The notes under the pieces were generated by a model, which was given only the letters and a program-made list of their open reading frames with translations, had not been told where the DNA came from and did not search any database. Positions 51,296-55,936 of a stretch of 55,936 bases of DNA are shown here, in pieces; positions within the stretch are counted from its first letter, which is position 1; the number at the start of each line of letters is the position of its first letter. The position numbers and the translations under genes are program-made. Where the stretch lies: IMG/VR virus record IMGVR_UViG_3300033141_004453, positions 1 through 55,936 of that record. The stretch is one strand, 5' to 3'. Origin of the DNA: a virus.

Positions 51296-51924
51296 CTTCT
51301 TTCCCTATATAATTTACCTAATTCTGAAGTTTTGAGTATCTTGTTGTAAATTCTAAAATTGCCAATATACCCATCAAAAAATCCAAGAGTTTCTGAAAAT
51401 CTTGCACCAATAGTAGTCTCTCCTCCAATAGTTTTATTTGCGGGTGCATCCAAAAGAGATGAGCACTGTTTGTCTATGAATACTTGTGTTTTTCCTTCTT
51501 TGTAAATTGTAACAGCTCCAAAATGCCATATATTATCAATGATGGTTAAGTCTAATTCATAATAATCTGTGCCGTCAAAATATTTTAATTTTTTTGCATT
51601 AATCAATATTAAAATTCTTCCACTCTCAATATCAATAAAATATCCTCCGTCTGTCGGTGATTTAAACCAGAATGTAAAGGTGAAATCCCCGCTAACTTGA
51701 GTATAAGAATCAATTACAATGTAACTTGAAGAGCCATTAAAAGAACAAACATCTTTCATATTGTAACTAATGCCTGCTCCTCCAGAAATATCATTAGCAG
51801 TTCCGTTATTGAAACTTGCATAATCTATTATTTCTGTTGTTCCTGACACTCTTAAATCATTTAGTTTCCAATGTCTAATTAACCTTCTATCTATATCTCT
51901 TGCCTTTCGCTGATAAAAAACCAT
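51292..51924 (-). CDS. LamG/concanavalin-like virion protein
   Basis: A 210-residue protein forming one LamG-like jelly roll: HWKLNDL, FNNGTANDISGG, FTFTFWFKSPTDGG, DNIWHFGAVTIYKEGKTQVF and FDGYIGNFRIYN. The domain binds sugars in other proteins. As a head-region gene it may decorate the capsid and bind glycans. A second LamG domain occurs in the split tail hub gene. Confidence 0.78.
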   Translation of the reverse strand: MVFYQRKARDIDRRLIRHWKLNDLRVSGTTEIIDYASFNNGTANDISGGAGISYNMKDVCSFNGSSSYIVIDSYTQVSGDFTFTFWFKSPTDGGYFIDIESGRILILINAKKLKYFDGTDYYELDLTIIDNIWHFGAVTIYKEGKTQVFIDKQCSSLLDAPANKTIGGETTIGARFSETLGFFDGYIGNFRIYNKILKTSELGKLYRERR

Positions 51925-52272
51925 TTACACACCTCTACCAGTTATTATTGCCGAAACATTAAATGTTCCTACATTAGAACCTATTGCTGATACCCTCATA
52001 TAAGGAAAGTGTGCATCATAGCTAAAAATATCTGTTTGGACTGATGTTCCAGATTCATATCTCTTACTATCAACTACCCACCAATAACTATTATTTGGAC
52101 TTGCTTCAATATTGACATATAATTGTGAACCCGCTCCTGTTCCACTTCCATTTGTTAATGCTGAAACAAACACAGTTTTCCTTGTTAATCTTGATGTATC
52201 ATATGAACTTCCATTTGTAGTTGTTTTGGCATTACTTAAACTCATTCCACTAAATATATCTGCTATAACCAT
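51925..52272 (-). CDS. Hypothetical virion protein
   Basis: A 115-residue Ser/Thr/Asn-rich beta protein (SRLTRKTVFVSALTNGSG, WWVVDSKRYESG, YMRVSAIGSNVGTF). Probably a minor capsid-surface protein, judged by composition and its position between capsid and connector genes. Not recognised. Confidence 0.5.
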   Translation of the reverse strand: MVIADIFSGMSLSNAKTTTNGSSYDTSRLTRKTVFVSALTNGSGTGAGSQLYVNIEASPNNSYWWVVDSKRYESGTSVQTDIFSYDAHFPYMRVSAIGSNVGTFNVSAIITGRGV

Positions 52273-52284
52273 TTTACCTTATAT

Positions 52285-52512
52285 TTATGCTACAGAACCA
52301 AGAGTAAGCCATGAACTACCACCTAAGAACATGTAAAACTTTCCGTTTGTACCATCCCAAGCTATACCAGATACTGGTGTTGAAGTTACAATTCCATCTG
52401 GATTGCCCACAACATTAGTAACTTTTCCAATATCTAAACCACTTGCGCCTAAACCTCTAGCCAAACCTTGAACTGTTCCTTGCACTGTACTTCCGGTTGT
52501 TGATACACTCAT
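52285..52512 (-). CDS. Small Gly-rich virion protein
   Basis: A 75-residue protein behind AAAGGAGG. GTVQGTVQGLARGLGASGLD and WDGTNGKFYMFLGG suggest an extended fibre or decoration protein; the last segment resembles the fibre-shaft repeats (WDG). It follows the terminator after the capsid gene. Confidence 0.5.
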   Translation of the reverse strand: MSVSTTGSTVQGTVQGLARGLGASGLDIGKVTNVVGNPDGIVTSTPVSGIAWDGTNGKFYMFLGGSSWLTLGSVA

Positions 52513-52565
52513 ATTTTTCTTCCTCCTTTCACCATTTTTGTTTATTTAGTTTAAACTATCTTTTT

Positions 52566-52596
52566 TTAATTAAAAAATAAAAAAAATAAAAAACAA
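52566..52596 (-). terminator. T-rich terminator candidate after capsid gene
   Basis: Minus-strand T runs (52593-52571) start ~12 bases after the major capsid stop. This would isolate the capsid operon from downstream connector genes, or attenuate read-through to favour capsid expression. Confidence 0.45.
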
Positions 52597-52605
52597 TCTT
52601 TTTCT

Positions 52606-53472
52606 TTACGAAGTAGTAATCTTCGCAATTGCATCTGCTCTTAGGTGTCTAACCTTTATCCTTTGAGTAATGTTTGCTGCACTCATATCATATACAGGCA
52701 TTTCAAAGTTTGCTACAGTAACTGGTCTTTTTTCCGCTATCATATAAGCGTGCATTTTATCAGTTACATAAGCGTATTTACTGTAAGTAGTTGATGGAGC
52801 CGCATTAGTAGAGAATTTTATAACATTCAATCCATAGATTGTTCCTAAAAATCCTCTTTCTAACATGTCTCTATTTCCAACTTTATTTGCCTCTACAAAA
52901 GTATCAATATTTCTTAAATCATTTAATACTTCCATACCAACAAATAATGTTGTAGGAGTATAGTCAGCGTCATCTAAATACTGCATAGCTCTGGTAATAT
53001 TTGCAATTGTAATTGCTGCACCACCTGTAACAGTGTTACTAGCATTATCAAGAGCATCGGACAAAATCAATCTTGTCTCATTCTCTGCAAATCTCTTACC
53101 CGCTATCCTAATATTGTGTTGAAGTAAATTCCATTTACTGTCTTCCATCATCTCTCTAGTAATTCTGATTCCAAGTCCATATTTCACAGGTTTCATATTA
53201 ACAGATGTGTAAGATGTTTGGTCAATTGGACTTTCAGCCCCTTCACCAACAACCCTAACTTTCATCTGGTTAACTGTTACCAAATCTACATCAATACTAC
53301 TACCTGGAATTTGATTAGGACCAAAGTATAAAGCCGCTTCACTTCTTGGGATTAGGTTTTTATCAACTTCCTCAATCAAGGTATCATAAATTTTCCTTGG
53401 AATTAGAAGTTGACCTTCTGTCCCTAAGTCAGTTTGCAATAATTCTTTTATGTATTTCATATCATTTACCAT
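52606..53472 (-). CDS. Major capsid protein, HK97 fold
   Basis: A 288-residue capsid protein from ATG 53472 (AAGGAT upstream). An E-loop region with TSVNMKPVKYGLGIRITREM, the spine-helix region (ETRLILSDALDNASN) and the P-domain/A-domain TLFVGMEVLNDLRNID and AYMIAEKRPVTVANF are typical of HK97-fold MCPs. The capsid is probably icosahedral, built on the portal and protease described here. Confidence 0.85.
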   Translation of the reverse strand: MVNDMKYIKELLQTDLGTEGQLLIPRKIYDTLIEEVDKNLIPRSEAALYFGPNQIPGSSIDVDLVTVNQMKVRVVGEGAESPIDQTSYTSVNMKPVKYGLGIRITREMMEDSKWNLLQHNIRIAGKRFAENETRLILSDALDNASNTVTGGAAITIANITRAMQYLDDADYTPTTLFVGMEVLNDLRNIDTFVEANKVGNRDMLERGFLGTIYGLNVIKFSTNAAPSTTYSKYAYVTDKMHAYMIAEKRPVTVANFEMPVYDMSAANITQRIKVRHLRADAIAKITTS

Positions 53473-53473
53473 C

Positions 53474-53917
53474 TTATCCTTGTATATCAACAACAACGAA
53501 ATCACTGTCACTACCTGTTGTCAATGCTCTACCAATTTTATTGATTGCAGGTGAATAACCTAATGCATGAGAGCCACAAAATATAACTTCATCATCATTA
53601 TTACAACCGACATGATGACCGGCCAAAACATTTGTGCCACTTACCTCTAAAAGGAATAATCCTCTTGTCGCAACTGATAATGGAGCACCTGATGAAGCAT
53701 CATGTAATGCTATACCTACAAAATTTCCACTTCCTGTTGTATGGAAGAATTCAATATCTGTAGTCGCAAAACTATCTGCACCTGAACTAACAACACCTGC
53801 AGCTCCTGATGCACCAACTAGTTGTCCACCACTAATCACTTCCTTTGCATATCCTGTAATAATCCTTGGAGTGCCACCATCAGCAAGGTTGACATATCCA
53901 TAAGGATTTACTGCCAT
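53474..53917 (-). CDS. DUF2190-like capsid decoration protein
   Basis: A 147-residue small beta-rich protein of Gly/Ala/Ser (VISGGQLVGASGAAGVVSSG, GNFVGIALHDASSG, VLAGHHVGCNN). Such proteins occur between protease and capsid genes and stabilise capsids. It is preceded by a strong GGAGG. Confidence 0.65.
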   Translation of the reverse strand: MAVNPYGYVNLADGGTPRIITGYAKEVISGGQLVGASGAAGVVSSGADSFATTDIEFFHTTGSGNFVGIALHDASSGAPLSVATRGLFLLEVSGTNVLAGHHVGCNNDDEVIFCGSHALGYSPAINKIGRALTTGSDSDFVVVDIQG

Positions 53918-53979
53918 TGAATCTTTTTCCTCCTTTCAATTTTTTTTGAATTTAGTTAAGTATAAATAAAACAAAAAAT

Positions 53980-54390
53980 CTATCTTATTAATCTCTTGAA
54001 GTTGTTTGATTTCTCATAATCTCTCCATATTTGAAAACCTCTACCTGTATCTGCTTTCTCTATAACTAAGTCTTGGTCAATTTCTGATACTTCTTCTGTG
54101 GTTTCTGTTGATACTTCACCTTTTGTTTCATCTGTTGTTTCTTCCTTTGGCTTCTCCTCTTCCGCAGATTCTTCTTTTGGTTCATCTGCTGGAGGGGTAG
54201 TCTCTTCACTTTCATTCACTTTCTTTGCTAAATTGTCAACTTTTTCAGTTAATGCTTTAATACTATTTGTAATCTCACTCATATCAACTTTTACTTCTGT
54301 CTTATGAACTTTCTCTTCAGTTACTTCTTCCTTTGGTTCTTCAACTTCTTGTTCTTTTTGTTCTTCTTGTTCTTTCTCCTCTTCAGCCAT
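53980..54390 (-). CDS. Scaffolding protein candidate
   Basis: A 136-residue protein with a very acidic Glu/Lys-rich composition and one coiled-coil (NSIKALTEKVDNLAKKVNES). Between prohead protease and capsid gene, this profile is usual for scaffold proteins, which direct capsid assembly and are then cleaved. The basic end (NNFKRLIR) could bind the capsid. Confidence 0.6.
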   Translation of the reverse strand: MAEEEKEQEEQKEQEVEEPKEEVTEEKVHKTEVKVDMSEITNSIKALTEKVDNLAKKVNESEETTPPADEPKEESAEEEKPKEETTDETKGEVSTETTEEVSEIDQDLVIEKADTGRGFQIWRDYEKSNNFKRLIR

Positions 54391-54416
54391 TTTTTTAACC
54401 TCCTTGATTTATTTAG

Positions 54417-55457
54417 TTAAACAAGTTTAATTATAACCTCCTCTTTTTCTACAACTATCTTTTTTGCACTCTCAGTTGATTTCTTAAAATTATCTGAATT
54501 AATACCAAATTTTTTAGCCGCTGAAATTATTTTCCTTTTTGCTTTTGCTCTCTCCTCAGGAGACTTAAATTTAGTTTGGTTAAATCTTGCCATGGCATTC
54601 CTTACATGAGCCGCATCAAAAATAGGCAAAGCACTTGAACTTGGCGGGTCTCTTGGTGCCGCATAAAACTGTGAAGGAGTCATCCCTCTCCTTTTTCTCT
54701 CAGCTTCCATTCCAGTTATCTGTGCCTCATCTACCCTCTCCATATTGTTTTTATCCTCTTCATCTTCTTCCATCTCTTTTTCCCCAGAAGAATCATCAAT
54801 ACTACTTTCTATCATCTCTTTTATTTGATATGAATTATCCATAGCAGAAGCCAAAGTGGCTCCTGGGTCACCTGGAACAGCAACAAAACTAATTTCTAAT
54901 CCTTCAATCCCAACTGCTGTCATTACTCCTTCATCTTTGTTCTCTACTAAATCTTGTACTCTTGCTCCTATACTAACATCTGTTATCCTACCATCATTAA
55001 TTCTTTCTTGTATTGCCTTATCCATAATCTGTGCTTCAAATTCAATTCTTTTTTCAGTAGGATTGTAAAATGCATCTCTAACAACACCAACAATATTCAT
55101 TGCTTCGTTTTTATGGTCTAAAAGAACTTTCTTTCCTTTAAATGTAGGAGCCGCTTTTTCTAATTCTTTTGCTATATACTTTACACCATTTCTTGTTGTA
55201 GTTTCATTAATAGCCACTCCCTTAATTAAAAAATCATCTCCTAAATTTACTGCTTCATCAATAGGTACATAATACTCTAAAATTCTCCAATCCTTAACCA
55301 TTTCTCTTGGTGCTCTACCTCCATGTAGTTTTTTCCATTGTGCCGTAGCAACAGCATAAGCATCACTTTTTGTAAAAGGTTTGCCAGTACGAGGATTAGT
55401 TTTACCTTTCATACTTGCCCATATTTTGGACACCATATCATCAAATTTTTTTGGCAT
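54417..55457 (-). CDS. Prohead protease
   Basis: A 346-residue protein. The N-terminal WASMKGKTNPRTGKPFTKSD and the C-terminal ARFNQTKFKSPEERAKAKRK are small helical modules often found with archaeal-virus proteases. The core has KVLLDHKNEAMNIVGVV (catalytic His), ITDVSIGA (catalytic Ser) and GLEISFVAVPGDPGA, as in HK97-like S78/U35 proteases. It cleaves capsid and scaffold during maturation. Confidence 0.85.
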   Translation of the reverse strand: MPKKFDDMVSKIWASMKGKTNPRTGKPFTKSDAYAVATAQWKKLHGGRAPREMVKDWRILEYYVPIDEAVNLGDDFLIKGVAINETTTRNGVKYIAKELEKAAPTFKGKKVLLDHKNEAMNIVGVVRDAFYNPTEKRIEFEAQIMDKAIQERINDGRITDVSIGARVQDLVENKDEGVMTAVGIEGLEISFVAVPGDPGATLASAMDNSYQIKEMIESSIDDSSGEKEMEEDEEDKNNMERVDEAQITGMEAERKRRGMTPSQFYAAPRDPPSSSALPIFDAAHVRNAMARFNQTKFKSPEERAKAKRKIISAAKKFGINSDNFKKSTESAKKIVVEKEEVIIKLV

Positions 55458-55498
55458 ACTCCTTTATCTAATAAAAAAAATCTTATTTAAAAAAATAT

Positions 55499-55518
55499 AG
55501 AATTAAATTATATAAATC
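55499..55518 (-). promoter_or_regulatory. TATA-like promoter of capsid operon
   Basis: TTAAATTATATAAAT (55503-55517) lies ~51 bases upstream of the protease ATG at 55457, the same spacing as other copies of the element. GGAG is ~5 bases before the ATG. Confidence 0.5.
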
Positions 55519-55525
55519 CACTTTT

Positions 55526-55681
55526 CTACTCTTTCTTATTTTCCTTCAATTTCTCTTGATTCCTTCTCATTAACTCGGATTTAATTGCCATTAAATCATT
55601 TTGCAACAAGTTCAATTTTTCCATAATGTCAAATCCAAGAGCCTTCAATTCTTTTTCTGTCAATTCTGTTATATTTGTCAT
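55526..55681 (-). CDS. Helical 51-residue protein
   Basis: ATG 55681 to TAG 55526. TELTEKELKALGFDIMEKL followed by NLLQNDLMAIKSELMRRNQ form a coiled-coil pair. It lies between a zinc-ribbon gene and the capsid operon. Not recognised. Confidence 0.45.
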   Translation of the reverse strand: MTNITELTEKELKALGFDIMEKLNLLQNDLMAIKSELMRRNQEKLKENKKE

Positions 55682-55696
55682 TTTATGTGTTTGGCA

Positions 55697-55897
55697 TTAT
55701 CTTTTGGAATTTTTATCTTTGCCATCTTTATCCTCCAATTTAGTTGTTAAGTTTCTCAAATTAAAAGCCCTTGTAGTATAACAAATCTTGCAGTTATATA
55801 AATCAAATCTTCTCCCGTTTAGTTCTTGTGTTCCTAAATATTCAAATGGGGTTCTTTCCCTGCAAGTGAAGCAATATCTTTTTATCCAGCCTATCAT
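55697..55897 (-). CDS. Zinc-ribbon protein (DUF5679-like)
   Basis: A 66-residue protein. YCFTCRERTPFE and YNCKICYTT give a CxxC...CxxC ribbon with a conserved Arg/Pro-rich middle, similar to small DUF5679-type archaeal proteins. The C-terminus is basic. It is next to the window end; its ATG is 6 bases after the TGA of the gene that crosses the junction. Confidence 0.55.
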   Translation of the reverse strand: MIGWIKRYCFTCRERTPFEYLGTQELNGRRFDLYNCKICYTTRAFNLRNLTTKLEDKDGKDKNSKR

Positions 55898-55936
55898 ATT
55901 AATTCAAGCAATTTGAATGCAATAAAAACAATCGCA

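Noticed and set aside
1-55936. Integrase or other provirus signature
   Set aside because: No tyrosine or serine recombinase motif (R...HxxR...Y or Ser catalytic core) was seen in any plausible gene, so a temperate lifestyle is not supported.

Overview
The window reads as the genome of a tailed, probably siphovirus-like virus of an archaeon (class Caudoviricetes). The evidence is a complete HK97-type virion gene set combined with archaeal/eukaryal-type replication genes: PCNA clamp, family B DNA polymerase, PriS/PriL-like primase, ERCC4-type nuclease, RPA-like single-strand binding candidate and Cas4-like nuclease. The DNA is very AT-rich, several genes have TATA-like elements upstream, and many starts carry GGAGG(TGA) ribosome binding sites. 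The host cannot be named from this sequence. Joining the two ends continues the truncated first gene in frame for 10 sense codons to a stop 6 bases before the next start codon, so the window is probably one complete circular (or circularly permuted) genome of 55,936 bp.

The layout has two arms. Minus-strand genes run from about 12.5 kb down to 1, and on across the junction from 55.9 kb to 41.0 kb. Plus-strand genes run from 12.6 to 41.0 kb. The arms diverge at 12,485-12,605 and meet tail to tail at 40,974-40,993. Minus arm: SF3 helicase, an AT-rich 415-bp gap with a perfect 24-bp inverted repeat (origin candidate), small zinc-ribbon and HTH proteins, ERCC4 nuclease, candidate small terminase, HNH, large terminase, portal-MuF fusion, a fibre-like protein, prohead protease, scaffold candidate, decoration protein, capsid, connectors, tail tube, frameshifted tail chaperone, tape measure, hub/LamG protein, fibre and a membrane-protein exit cassette.

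Plus arm, part one (12.6-24.7 kb) mixes replication genes with a 7-deazaguanine DNA-modification module: QueD, QueE, a phosphoribosyltransferase, FolE, a second QueD-like T-fold protein that lacks the catalytic Cys, a glycosyltransferase and a DpdA-type transglycosylase. No QueC is present. Part two (24.8-28.4 kb) is a run of about a dozen tiny overlapping genes of unknown function, interrupted by a GC-rich structured island. Part three (28.4-41.0 kb) is a sugar/glycan island with six glycosyltransferases, three radical-SAM enzymes, a split transketolase, an epimerase and methyltransferase domains.

FolE, QueD and QueE would make 7-carboxy-7-deazaguanine, which DpdA would exchange for guanine in viral DNA. 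The glycosyltransferase beside DpdA may decorate it further. The large glycan island probably modifies virion, host surface or DNA. The main surprises are the QueC-less modification module with unassigned partner genes, the glycan island with a split transketolase, a 13-bp tandem duplication that breaks the tail hub gene, an A9 frameshift site in the tail chaperone, and a tRNA-like GC-rich RNA island.
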